From assembly GCA_910589415.1 (NCBI GenBank), contig OU342630.1, positions 64,786,186-64,850,185 of the forward strand: a stretch of DNA of 64,000 nucleotides. Direction: 5' to 3'. The notes beneath the pieces were generated by a model. The model made no database searches. It saw only the letters and a program-made list of their open reading frames with translations, and was not told where the DNA came from. The first letter of the stretch is position 1; every line of letters begins with the position of its first letter. The DNA is from Malachius bipustulatus (taxonomy: Eukaryota; Arthropoda; Insecta; Coleoptera; Melyridae). A program made the position numbers and the translations under genes. Of the stretch, positions 25,628 to 37,595 are shown in pieces.

Positions 25628-26256
25628 TACAGGGTGTTCCAGTTTGTATGTTCATTCATAGCTCCAGAAAACAGTAGAACACGAAAAATAGTTGTATTTT
25701 TTTATAAAACGGTTAATTTTTGAGATACAGGGTGTTAAACTTTTAATAAAAAATTCGTCTTTTTAGTGACGAATACTTAAATATAAATACTTAAATATAA
25801 GTACTCAGTATTGTTGAAATATGGCAGTTTCATTTGCTGTAGTAGGGGGCTAATTTAGCCCTAAATAGATTAAAATTATCAAGTCCAGTGGCGTCCCAGT
25901 AAATAGAAAATTTTATTTTGAAAAAAACTTTTAAAACACGTACGCCAATGACTTTTTTATAAATTTTATTTTATTTTTCAGATCAATCAACTAAAAATAA
26001 AACTAAAATTCGTTGAGGTACTTAATTTAGGGCTAAATTAGCCCCTACCAAATGAGACTAACAAATTTCAACAATATTGGGTGAAGCACTCGTATATTTA
26101 AGATAGTTCGAAAAGACGATTTTTTAATAAAAGCTAACACCCTGTATCTCAAAAATAAAGCGTTTTAGAGCAACATTTTATAAAAAAATACAATTATTTT
26201 TTAACGTGTTCTACCGTTTGCCGGAGTTACGATCATACAAACTGGAACACCCTGTA
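25628..26256. mobile_element. foldback element with TACAGGGTGTTCCAGT ends
   Basis: Left end TACAGGGTGTTCCAGTTTGT, right end complement ending AACACCCTGTA at 26256. Inner arms pair GATACAGGGTGTTAA with TTAACACCCTGTATC-type sequence, and GCTAATTTAGCCCTAAAT with its complement. It abuts the previous foldback directly, sharing the TA at the junction. Non-coding. Confidence 0.85.
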
Positions 26257-26264
26257 TATTCAGA

Positions 26265-26405
26265 CTTGTGAAGTTCGCCCGAAAAAAAAAAACTAAACTA
26301 AAGGTGGTAAAACGAAAATAGTTGTTGGTAAAACGTAGTCCTACGTTTGACAGTCGAGTATGACGTTTTACCAACCGGCCCGAATTTAATTCGGGCCAAC
26401 TTCAC
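26265..26405 (-). mobile_element. TIR family, right-hand piece
   Basis: AAAGGTGGTAAAACGAAAAT to TTCGGGCCAACTTCAC is collinear with the reverse of the left end of copy 2. Together with 24647-24876 it is likely one copy split by two adjacent foldback insertions, though an extra TIR-like CTTGTGAAGTTCGCCCGA at 26267 complicates that reading. Confidence 0.6.
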
Positions 26406-27750
26406 CTAACTTGTTTTTGTTGCGAATATATTTCTGAAAATTTATACTCTTGAAGAAAATTCAAATTCTTGATCCAAATAACCGGAAGTGTTATAGCCGG
26501 AAGTTAAATATTTTCCCGGATACTCACATGAAATAAATATAATCAATTTACCCTATTAGGTATAGGTCAGACACATGAAAATAGAAAAATGAAAATAATC
26601 TCATGCCCATTGTGAATATGCAGTGAATTTTTGCTAAGGGTGCCTCATGCGGTAATCAGTAAATGAAACAATAAACATTGATTGCTCTAAAACGACGAAA
26701 ATAAAACAAAAAGGATATCCAGCAAAAATCTGGCTATGAGGCTTGGAAACCAAACACCTCTTTTTGGCTTATCAAAACATTTTGACCCCGATTTCAACAA
26801 ATAATTTTGCAACTTATTAGACTTTGACCTCTTCCATTTCGGCGGCCGCATGGAAGGGAAGTCCAATAAGTTATGCCCGGAATTGAAACGGAAACAAGGC
26901 TTTTACCGAACAACAAACAACAACACAATTAAATAAGAATGAAAGTGAGTGTTGAGGTTGCTTGGAAATGGTTTCCACATGCAAAATGAATTATTAGCTA
27001 TTTGTTACGCTAATGGATCTAATATGTATGTATGAGAGTCATGCGACACGTGAACGTTGACAGGTACCTTCTGCGAACTTCCTGGCTGGAACTCATTTCG
27101 GCGATACTGAAAACATCACAGGTATAAATGACGGGTCTGGTAAAGACTAAAACGCATTTGTGATTTAAAAAAAAATGCAGAATGGTCTAGTCTGGATCAC
27201 AAATCTATAATAACGTTGACGAACCGCAATAGTCGCAGTTCTCAATCCCATTATCGATATGCATCGGCGATTCGGCGGCCACGGTAGAATGCGTTGAATT
27301 TAAAAGTTAACAATCCTGATTACAACAAAAGTTATAAATGGTAACTCATTGAAAACAAAATACATACGAGTAGGCGCACATTTTGAAACATACACCTACC
27401 AACAAGTTTAAAAAAACGCAGATAGATTTGTTCATATACTGGCCTATTTTCGTTATAATTATCCACTCAGCTTCAAGCATATTCAGGGGCTGGAGGTATT
27501 CAAAAACTTTCAGTTCCATAAAAAATTTTCGATTCCATCGATTTTTTTAAAGGGAGAAGGCATGTTAAAGAAGGGCAATAGAGACATTGATGGTGTTTAC
27601 TACCAGGAAATTTTCAAATGTGAGTCCAGAACCAGAAAATAAACATCATAAACACTTTTTCTGTGAAAATGCTCGGACGGAAGCGTTTCGTTTACAAGTT
27701 ATGAACGCACAAAGATCTATAATAACCAGTAACCAGGCCTTTTAATTTTT
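26406..27750. other. no gene seen (first ena intron)
   Basis: No supported frame or repeat structure. Confidence 0.5.
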
Positions 27751-27769
27751 TTTTTCTTAAATTTTGATA

Positions 27770-28820
27770 ATTTAAATCTTAATAATAAAAGGAGTAGGGG
27801 CACAATCTAGCAACGTAGCCCGCTCAGCGGTGGCTTTTTTCAACTTTCCACTTTTCAAATTTCAAGCAATTCTTGGAAAACTTGACTGACGTACATTTTT
27901 TTTTTTTAGTTTTATTGTATAATAAAATCTTAATAATAGCAGGGAGTAGCGGCACAATCTGGCAAAGCAGCCCGTTCAGCCCTCAGTGGTTTTTTCAACT
28001 TTGCACTTTTCAAATGTTAAGCAATAGAGATTCTTGCAAAGCTTGACCGATGTCAAAACTTTTTTTTAGTTTGTTTCACAGAAGGTTTTTTCAATAAAAT
28101 CTTAATAACAGCAGGGAGTAGCGGCACAATCTGGCAACGTAGCCCGTACATCCCTCAGTGGCTTTTTTCAACTTTCCACTTTTCAAATTTCAAGCAATAG
28201 TGATTCTTGCAAAACTTGACTGATGTCAAAACTTTTTCTTAGTTTGTTTCACAGAAGGTTTTTTCAATAAAATTTTAATAATGGCAGGGATTAGCGGCAC
28301 AATCTGGCAACGTAGCCCGTTCAGCACTCAGTGGTTTTTTTCAACTTTCCACTTTTCAAATGTTAAGCAATAGTGATTCTAGCAAATTTGCAAAATTTAC
28401 TGATTTCAGTTTTTTTTTGTTTTTTTATATCTTAATAATGGCAGGGGGTAGGGGTACAAGTTGGCCACGTATAGCCCGTTCAGTTCGCAGTGGCTCGAGT
28501 CGAGCTGTGTTTTTCAACATTGAAATGATGTAAATCTCGGGGTAAACTCGATAAGTATGTACCGATTCGGCAATCAGGATCAAAAATATGCCTAAAAAAT
28601 CGGCTCAAAAAACAAAAATTCCATTTTCAGTGAAGTTTTTCAAGAATCACTATTGCTTGAAATTGCTTTTAAAAGTTTTTAAAAAGTTGAAAAAAAGCCA
28701 CTGAGGACTGAACGGGCTACGTTGCCAGATTGTGCCGCTACTCCCTGCCATTATTAAGATTTTATTTAAAAAAAAATCTTCTGTGAAATAAACAAACTAT
28801 AAGAAAAATTTTGAAATCAG
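27770..28820. repeat. satellite-like array (about 170-bp unit) ending in an inverted copy
   Basis: Five head-to-tail units carry GGGAGTAGCGGCACAATCTG (starts about 27791, 27942, 28114, 28288, 28444; first and last divergent), followed by CAACTTTCCACTTTTCAAAT and a TCACAGAAGGTTTTTTCAAT spacer. After a unique 150-bp stretch an inverted unit lies at about 28640-28800 (CCAGATTGTGCCGCTACTCC, TCTTCTGTGAAATAAACAAA). Non-coding. The inverted copy makes the whole array a potential hairpin. Confidence 0.82.
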
Positions 28821-28829
28821 TCAAGTCGA

Positions 28830-29830
28830 AGTCAAGTATTGCAAAAATTACAAGAATAAAGAATAAAATAAATAGAAATAAAAATCAGAACACCTTAATT
28901 ATTATGAGGTGCAAACATACCATAAAACTCGCGTCGTGCAATAAAATTCTCAAATATTTACAAAAAGCTATTATTTTATTTTTATTTGTTCATTTCTGAT
29001 AACTGGTTTTGGATTTTTTTGACTACCCTTTCACCTATAAGAGTTTATGAACTGGTCTTGGAGTTTATAAACCTTTTAAGCTAATTTTAGGGGATGATCT
29101 TTTAATTAATTGACAGCTTATAGATGATTTTTTTTTCATCATCTCAATTTTGTCACATAATAGGTATGCATTACATTTTAATATATGTATTTGGACAGGA
29201 ACTGATGATGTCATTATGTAGCCCAATAACAGGTATTACTTATTTATTACATCCCCAAGTTTTCTATTTTTTTATCTTAAAATTAACCTAAAATTTTCCA
29301 CTGTAGGTATAAATTGATGGAGAATGATTCTTTAATAATTATTGCTTTTACATCTTACTCATACAGAGATTCGCAAACTTTCGTATTACGACTATTACTT
29401 ACGTCATTATGTTAATGTTAAATAAATGATGTAATTATAACATCGCATCACGTGTAAAAATTACTATGACACTTTCGTAAAAAAATGGAAATACCTAAAA
29501 TTGTATTTGATTTTCCAGAAGTATTTCTCGTTAAGTGAATAGAAACAAAACCAGGAAAGTCCGAAAAATTGGTAGGTACGTAGCTAGTTTAGTGATTGAA
29601 CGCTTCATCTGAAGTCCTAGTTTTTTTATAAAACCATTTCTTAACGCGTCACATGAAAAACTTGACTTTTTTGTAGGATCAAGCCAAATGCAGACAGGCT
29701 GCGCACTTCACTGCCGGGCGAACAAATTCATTTCACATCGGTCAGCAGGGCCGGAATTTTCATTTTTCCAATAATTTTAATTTACCAGTTTGTTCCCTTC
29801 CTGTGCGACGTGCGAGATATACTGAGTATG
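28830..29830. other. no gene seen
   Basis: AT-rich, no supported frame. Confidence 0.45.
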
Positions 29831-29837
29831 CTCATTA

Positions 29838-30320
29838 TTGTACCGGATTTCTATAATAAAAATAAAACCGATAATAAAACCAATCCAGTTTCTCAATTTT
29901 ACAATAATACTTCAAGAAAAAAATTTCGATTGCTACGAAGAGGTTTTTGCAATAGATGAAGCAGGAAGGAAGCGTTTCAGTGACATAGTTGCATTTGATA
30001 AAAAATCAAATAACGCCTACATAATTGATCCAACTATACGTTTTGAAACCAATAATCCAAATCAAGATTCTGATGTTCAATTGGAGAAACAAAATATTTA
30101 TGATGGTTGTGTCGAATATTATAAAAAAAAATATTTTGAAAATTTTGGTAATCGAAATTGGCATACTTTAGGTTTGTGGTTTGGGGCTAGAGGATCAATT
30201 AGTAATAGTGTTTTAAATTTTTTCGAAAAATTCAAATTAAATAGAGATGAATTAATGATAATTTCTAAAAATATACTAATTGATTCTCTACACATCATTC
30301 ATCACCATATTTATGGTTGA
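29838..30320 (+). pseudogene. orphan restriction-like endonuclease (R2-type LINE C-terminus)
   Basis: 160-aa frame. From about residue 28 it resembles the C-terminal endonuclease of R2-superfamily LINE proteins of insects: DEAGRKRFSDIVAFDK, NAYIIDPTIRFE, NIYDGCVEYYKKKYFENF, LGLWFGARGSISNSVLNFF and IDSLHIIHHHIYG at the end. The spaced acidic residues in SDIVAF...YIIDPTIRFE fit the PD-(D/E)xK-like core that nicks target DNA in site-specific LINEs. No reverse transcriptase is found upstream, and the first 25 or so residues (MYRISIIKIKPIIKPI) are AT-rich and probably not part of the original protein. It is a 5'-truncated fragment with an intact frame. Domain assignment is from motif memory, not a search. 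Confidence 0.6.
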
Positions 30321-30329
30321 TTTTATAAT

Positions 30330-31380
30330 ATTTATGTTTATTAATTTTATTATTATTATCTTCTAAGACTGATTTGTATACTGTGTATATATTGCAACCT
30401 ACTAAATGTAGACAGTAAATAAATTCTTCTAATTCAGGTACAAATTCATAATGAATAATTATTATTAGAAAATAAATATTAAAAAATGGATTCGACTCTA
30501 CTATGATTTTTCTAATAATTCTAATATACCTAGTCCTAATACTAGCATGTTTTCAAGAAGGCGCGCTTAAAAAAAGTACTGTATGCACAGCGGGCGGAAG
30601 ACTGCTTACTTATTTCAACTTTCAACTAGTGCTGAAATCGGTCGCAGCTCACCCTCGTTGAAATAATCTTCTTTCCGCTCTTGTTACACAAAAACCCATA
30701 ATAATCAAAAATCAAAAAACTCAATAAGTACACACATCAGTCATATTATTATGGAAGCACAAGTTAGAACAAAATTCTTTTGGACGCTTTACAAATGAAA
30801 ATAAGTTTAGTATTTAGCTGATTTTTGAAAATTACACGTTTACTCTGTTTCATAATTTTTTCTCACTCACTTGCTTTATTCTTTGAGATATTATTTGGGA
30901 ATTAATACACTTGGGTATTATAATTTGTATTGTATTTACAGGTTGTATTATAGGGAGTAGCTGTATTGTATTTCAAGAAGTTTTCAATGTTTTCATACAT
31001 GAGTTGAAATTGTTGAAAATATTGTCAACGCATGCAGTGAACAGTGGATTAATTGCATAATAATTATTCTCTGGGCCATGAAAAATCCATGTAGGTATGG
31101 TTAATAAATTGTCAATGCACCGACTTGCATAATATGTACCTACTTTTTGAACAATAAAAATACAAGCCTGAACGAAATCCTCAAGCACTGGATTAAATTA
31201 CTTTTTCATCAAAATAATAGAACATTAAAATTGAAAATGCATTATTCTCTGGCTATACGGAAATAACATGTCATGTATGGTTGAAATTAGTTTGTTGATA
31301 ATAGTTACAAAAATATTCAGGTGCTACTGAAATTGTCAATGCACATGACACTTTTTTTAATAATAATAATTTTTATAAAC
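30330..31380. other. no gene seen; short GAAATTGTCAATGC-type repeats
   Basis: Degenerate GAAATTGTCAA(C/T)GCA motifs at about 31012, 31230 and 31331, matching others at 34940, 35020 and 35350 on the far side of the inverted satellite. Confidence 0.4.
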
Positions 31381-31389
31381 TGACGACGA

Positions 31390-32730
31390 TGGATTTTCGG
31401 GCTATTTTCGAGCTCATTAATGGTATTGTCGAGCTGTCTCTAGCTTTCAACGTTTTCCGGAAAATCGTTTTTTTTTTGTAATGCTTACTACACCTGACTT
31501 TTTTTAATTTAATCTATGGAGAAACCCAAAGAGCACAGGAATTTCGAGCTATTTTTCAGCTACTCAATGAGATTTTCGATCTGTTTCTAACTCTCGTAAT
31601 TTTCAGGAAAAACTCTCATTGAACTACATTTCCTCATGATGAAATCAGACAAAATTATAGGTAGTAAGATTTTTTCATATTCTTTTTATTACTGGCAAAC
31701 ATATTAATAAAAAATAAGTACCCAATCAAGAATTCAAGACAATAATAATTGTTCAGAAATTGCAATCAATATAGTCCAATAAAGTCTAAAAAGTGATACG
31801 TATCGATTAAGAATACACATCCTTTTGATAGTTCGATTTACATATTTAAATGCACAACACAGAGGATAGAATGTCATTACGTGAATAAATTTTATGTAGT
31901 TGTTAGTGGCTCTCAAACTGACGTAAGCGGTTCAATTCGGTGTTTGAATGATTCCTTCAATAATTTTCGCTCGTTCACAACTTGACATTTAACTGTTTGA
32001 CATTTTCTGGTGAAATTAAAAATATGAATTCGGACGGTTAGTGTGACGTCACATCTGACTTTTTAAAGTTAATCCTACTATAGTAATTATTATGACATTT
32101 CTTTTATTTGTATGCACGCATTTGTTAGTAACCATAGCGTCGGCAACGGTTGCTATGCATAGTAGGTACACTTGTACTTATCTGTAATATTTTAAAATGC
32201 AATTTGAAGTTGAGTGTCATTCTAAATTCATCAATTTTATTATCAAAATAGAGCAGTTTTACAAAAACCATTGTATGATATTCGTCTTAAAAGTGATTTT
32301 ATCATGTTCGTGAAATTTGTAAAATTCGCTCCGCTCATTTCACAAACATTTTCACTCACAAATAAAACTTCACTTTTAACACTAATATCATAAATAGCTA
32401 TTTCGTGCTAGGATTTGATCTAAATTTGGAAAGTACCTACGTACTCCCGGAAAAAAACGAAAAGCAAAGGAATTTCGAATTACTTTCGAGCTCCTCAATG
32501 AGATTTTTCAAGCTGTTTGTAGCTCTCATAATTTCCCGGAAAACGCAAAAAAACGCCTTTTCGTGCTTTGATTTTTGTCGCTTTTGTGCGATTTGACATA
32601 AATTTGGAAAGTACGTACTCCCTGAAAAAACGAAATAACCACAGTAGTTTCGAGCCGTTTTCGCGATCTTCAATGGGGTTTTCGAGCATTTTCGTAATTT
32701 TCCGGAAAATCGAAAAAATACAGTTATTCT
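31390..32730 (-). repeat. left arm of a large inverted satellite
   Basis: Contains units in reverse orientation of the 33575-34800 array: at about 31390-31640 (including ATTTAATCTATGGAGAAACC) and 32400-32720 (AATTTGGAAAGTACGTACTC, AGCTCTCATAATTTCCCGG). Between them (31640-32400) sequence is mostly unique. Confidence 0.7.
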
Positions 32731-32735
32731 ATATG

Positions 32736-33549
32736 TACAGGGTGTATCCAAATAACACCGAAAAAATATAAGGGATTTTTTTTTGGTAGAAATAAAACAA
32801 AACTTTGGTAAAAAATAAACAAAAAAATTCCTATTAACTTGTGTCTGGAAATGCAACCTTTTTGAGATAAAGGGTGTCAAAGAAAGATTATTTTTTCAGT
32901 TTTTGGAAGATATCTCGGGAGTCGGGAACCGTATATAAGATACAGAATTCAGCTTTTGTAGGTACAGATCTTATCATTGATATTAGCTACTTTTTTAAAT
33001 ATGCCAGTGGCGGAGTATGGGTATTTTTTGTATGGGTATATTTTGTAGTATGGGGGGGGGGTATTTTTTGCCCCTAATATCTACAATACTGGGCAAATTG
33101 ATATTTTAAAAGCGCACTTTTAATAACCGCCAATGTTTTCTACACAAAAAAGATACTTTTGGTCATAGCTGCTAACGTGAGCCATTTTCGAGAAAAACGG
33201 ACATTTACTATGAAAAACTCGCTTTGAATGTTTCAAGACAAGTGTCGGTAAATGAAGGGCCAAAAACTTCACTCAATCCTAAGATCTCCGCAAGTGGCAC
33301 ATGAAAAAACTGAATTGGCAATAAAAAACTATAGCGAATATCAATGATATGATATTTACAAAAGCAGAGTTTCGTATCTCAAACGGTTCCTCAGATATCT
33401 TCAAAAAACTGGAAAAATAATCTTTTTTTGACACCCTGTATCTCAAAAGCGGTGTGTTTCCGGATACACGTTAATAGACATTTTTTGTTTATTTTTTACC
33501 AAAAATCATCCCTTACATTTTTTCGGTGTTATTTGGATACACTCTGTTA
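32736..33549. mobile_element. foldback element at the centre of the inverted satellite
   Basis: Left end TACAGGGTGTATCCAAATAA, right end complement TAACAGAGTGTATCCAAATA. Arms (about 230 bp) pair through ACCGAAAAAAT, GTTTATTTTTTACC, AGATATCTCGGGA-type and GGTGTCAAAGAAAGATTATT segments. The same inner arm sequence (TTTTCCAG, GATATCTCGGGA, CCGTAT) recurs in the element at 54513-55315. Centre includes a 9-G run. Non-coding. Confidence 0.82.
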
Positions 33550-33574
33550 TTGATTGACCGTATTTTTAGGTTTT

Positions 33575-34800
33575 TCCGTGAAATGACGAGAGGTGGAGAC
33601 TGGTCGAAATTCCATTAAAGAGCTCTAAAATAGCTCTAAATTCCTGTCGAGATTCCTGTACTTTTCGTCTTATCAGGGAGTACGTAAGTTTCCAAATTTA
33701 GGTCAAATCCTAGCACGAAAAAGAGGTTTTTTCGTTTTTCAGTGAAATGACGAGAGCTGTAAACAGCTATAAAATCTCATCTAGTAGTTCGAAAATAGCT
33801 CGAAATTCCTATGCTTTTCGTTTTTTTTTTCCGGGAGTCCGTACTTTCCAAACGTTTCCAAATTTAGGTCAAATCCTCGATCAAAACCTAACACGAAAAA
33901 GAGGATTTTTTCGTTTTTCCGGAAAATTACAAGAGACAGCAAGAAAATTTCATTGAAGAGCTCGAAATTCCTGTGCTTTTAGTTTTTTTTTTTTAATGGA
34001 GTACCTACGTATTTTCCAAATTTGGATCACATCCTAGAACGAAAAATTGGGGTTTTTAGATTTTGATTTTACAGAAAATGACGAGAGCTAGAGAAGAAAA
34101 TTTCATTGAAGCGCTCGAAATTCCTGTGCTTTTCGTCGTTTTTTCAGGGAGTACGTACTTTCCAAATTTGAAATTTGGGTCAAATCCTAGCTCAATAAAG
34201 CATTTTTTTCGGAAAATGACGAGAGGTGGAGACTTGTCGAAATTCCATTGAAGAGCTCGAAATTCCTGTACTTTTCGTTTTTTTCCGGGGCTACGTACTT
34301 TTTGAGGTACTTTCCAAATTTAGGTCAAATAAATCATCGCATGAAAAAGCGGTTTTTTCGATAATCCGGAAAATGACTAGCGCTAGACACAGCTCAAAAA
34401 TCTCATCGAGTAGCTCGAAAATATCTCGAAATAACTGTGCTTTTCGTTTTTTCCGGGAGTAGGTACGTACTTTCCAATACTTTCCAAGTCAAATCCTAGT
34501 ACGACAAAAAAGTGTATTTTTTCGTTTTTCCGGTAAACGACGAGAGCTACAAACAGCTCGAAAATCTCATCGAGTAGCTCGAAAATAGCTCGAAATTCCT
34601 GCGCTGTTTAGGTTTCTCCTCGGGTTTCTCGTCTCCATAGATTGAATTAAAAAAGTTAGGTGCGAGGTCAGGTTAATGTAAGAATTACAAAAAAAAAAAA
34701 TTGCGATTTTCAGAAAAACGCTGGAAGCTAGAGACAGCTCGAAAATACCATTGAAGAGCTCGAAAATCTCTATCAGTTTTAAAAAAAAATTAACACTCGC
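33575..34800 (+). repeat. right arm satellite array, about 140-180-bp units
   Basis: About eight units are marked by GAAATGACGAGAG-type sequence at roughly 33593, 33752, 33930, 34080, 34217, 34374, 34540 and 34720. Each is followed by GCTCGAAA, CTGTGCTTTTCGTTTTT, GGGAGTACGTACTTTCCAAA and TAGGTCAAATCCTAGCACGA. The last unit (ATAGATTGAATTAAAAAAGT) mirrors the outermost unit of the left arm. Short frames inside are by-products of the repeat. Confidence 0.85.
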
Positions 34801-36060
34801 AATATCCACCAATTGCTATATTTTTGGATTGAGTTTTTGACAATGGAAATGTAGGTATCTCATGTTGGAAAGTATCTATGATTGGTTCTTTTTGTGCTAT
34901 AAGACACTCGCAATATCCTTTGGTCATAAAAATAACAAAATCAGGTTGAAATTGTCGATGGGATTGCATTATTTTTTTCTTAGTTTCATTATTATTTCCT
35001 TGGAATAGCGACGATTTCAACTCTGGTTGAAATCGTCACTCAATTGCATTATTTTTGGATTTGGAGTAAATGTAGTCTTGTAAATATCAGTGTTAGTTGG
35101 TAAGCGAGGTTGTAATTATTATAATAATAATTCTTTCCAGTCTTTCGACCATGAGCAATGCATTCAGTTGCGCATTTTCCATGAAAATAATACCACCGGT
35201 TAACATTGCAAATTGCAAGCAAATGCGCACTCAGTTGTGTTTATTCTTGGACAAGATCGTGCATAAAAACCTGGGTTTTAATGTCAGTGGACCCACTTAG
35301 TTTCATTATTCTTTTGACCGTGACCACGAAAATATGCAGGCCTGAATGAAATTGTCAATGAATTGTGTCTGGTTGAGAAAATACCACATAGTTAGCTAGT
35401 ATTTTTGTGATACCGTACTGAACTTACCGTAGTTATGCAAATCTCAAAAAAGTAAATAAAACGACTTGTTAATTAAAATTTAACTCAGATCCGAGATGGT
35501 GAAAAAAAAATGATATAAGTAGTAATAATTGTTCTTTACTTCTTGGGGATTCATAATTACTCATTGTCATACAGGGTCCAAAGGCAAGTTGGAAGCATAA
35601 CATGCAAAAAAATTGTTGCAAAAAGATTTCTTGATTGTCTTAAAAGTGAACTGAAAGTTAATTATCAAGATTATCTGATTGATAGGTGGTGTAAAGTGTG
35701 GTGGTGTTATAAAAAATTGTAAAACGACTCAAGAAATTGTCCTTTTTTCAATATATTATAGGTTATGTAAAAACCGAGGGGTAAACCACTGATTTATTAT
35801 TTTTTACACCTATTACTTCCTTTTTGTCAATTAAATCATCGTACATCCCCGCACATAGTAACCTTACAATGCGCTTAAAAAAACTCGAAAATCCGGTTAT
35901 CTGCAAGGTGTTTGGCAATTGGACAGCCAAAATCAAACGTCATGTATAAAAGCGTATTTTAACCATAAAAGAGAAAATAACTCTGTTCAAGATGAGGCCT
36001 CGTTTAGGAAATATCTTCAAAAATGTTTCTCCAAAAAATCTCACAAAATTGAAAATTATT
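34801..36060. other. no gene seen
   Basis: AT-rich sequence with isolated repeat motifs; 35900-36060 is a half-copy of the 52801-53216 element (AGCCAAAATCAAACGTCATG). Confidence 0.45.
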
Positions 36061-36324
36061 TTTGCTTATACAGGGTGACTCTTATTAAAATGACATTAAA
36101 ATATCACAGTTACGTTTTCTGCAAAAATTAAATAAAATTGTTTACTAAAGTTTTCAAATTTGCAGTTATTGGGAGTTATAAAAAAAGAAAATTGCCATTT
36201 TAAAATTATTTTAAAACTATTTACACCGAAAACGGCTCCAGAATATACAGGAAAACGGCTTACATGTCCATATTTTAACTTTATGTGCTATTCTATGACG
36301 CAGTTATAATGTTAGTGTATTTTT

Positions 36325-36440
36325 TATAATACAGGGTGATAAAAAATCTGAGATTTCTCAACTCGTCTCTAAATAAATTAAAAAAAGGTGCAAATTGTTG
36401 AGATTTTGAAATTTTGGTTAAGAACCCTTATTTTTTCCAG
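36325..36440. mobile_element. orphan end of a TACAGGGTGATAAAAAAT element
   Basis: TACAGGGTGATAAAAAATCT followed by GAGATTTCTCA is shared with 52157. No matching right end recognised nearby. Confidence 0.5.
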
Positions 36441-36889
36441 TATTTTTTAATACATACTCAGGTTTTACGACCAAAAATACGTAGGATTTGTCTTAAAAAT
36501 TTTTCTCGATTAATGGATCTTTTTTACTCAATTTCAGTATTAAGACAAATCTAAAAATTAAAAAAAGAGGTGATTTCATCGATTGCAGCACCATCTATCA
36601 TGAATCGAAAAAAATATTTCAGACAAATCCTTCGCATTTTTGGTCATAAAATCCAAATCGGCAATAAAAAAAAACAGGTTCCTGACCAAAATTTCAAATT
36701 TACCCCCGTCACCTGCATGCAGGGGGAAGGGGGGAGCAATTTCATACGTGCTTTATAGGTTAGTAGTGTTTGGTATCATTGGATGTCCTTTCTCCAGACG
36801 AACTACTTTCAAAATCCACTTTTTTTATTCGATGCGTGGTTTTTGATATATGTATGTATTTAACTGTCTTCACATAAATTGAGCATCTG

Positions 36890-37096
36890 TAGGGTCAGGG
36901 TGGGGGGGAGGATGGGGGTGAAAATGAGACACACTTTTTCTTGAATAATGATTTTACCGAGGATTTTACCTTTGAGTGTTAACATGAAATTAATGAAATA
37001 ATAGGTACATAAAATAGGTTTCAAGGAATTATTTTTAACTGTAATGACACATGACAGGAGACAAAATCTGTATCATTTTTACCCCCCTTGACCCTA
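36890..37096. mobile_element. 207-bp MITE with TAGGGTCA ends
   Basis: Left TAGGGTCAGGGTGGGGGGGA then GGATGGGGGTGAAAATGA; right complement TAGGGTCAAGGGGGGTAAAA then ATGATACAG. Short non-coding element with G-rich left end. Confidence 0.7.
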
Positions 37097-37595
37097 TATC
37101 TATTTATTCGTGTTTTGACTCATGTTTGAATATGTCCCTGTATTTCCCATCTCATGAGTAATTCACCGTAATTTACTCCAACTTCCTTTCGTTGATAATT
37201 CCCCGTAATTACTAGTAATTTCTCAAACTTCACCGTAATTTCTTGCAATTGTTTGTGATTCTGCAATATTTCCTCCTCCCTTTAGCCCGTATACACCTAC
37301 TTCCTCACTGGTTTACCTCTTCAAAAAGTTATTTTGAAAAGTTGTTGAGCAATGACAGATGAAGGTCTCAAAACTCTCAAACACAAAATTTTAGCCATCT
37401 ACCCAAGACCAAAAAAAAAATGTGTGGAATTGGGCTTTGTGTTTGCAAAGTCGACCTACCCTGAAATGGTCAATAATCAAATGTCAAAATAATTTCTGTG
37501 TATAATTTCGATGTCGTTTAGTCGTAACCTTCTGCCAGAAGTCGTAAACCTTCTGGCAGTGTTCACCAATTTTTCCAAACAACATTTGGTCATTA

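Noticed and set aside
27770..28820. Possible CRISPR-like array of repeats
   Set aside because: Units are about 170 bp without short constant repeats and unique spacers, and the context is a eukaryotic intron.
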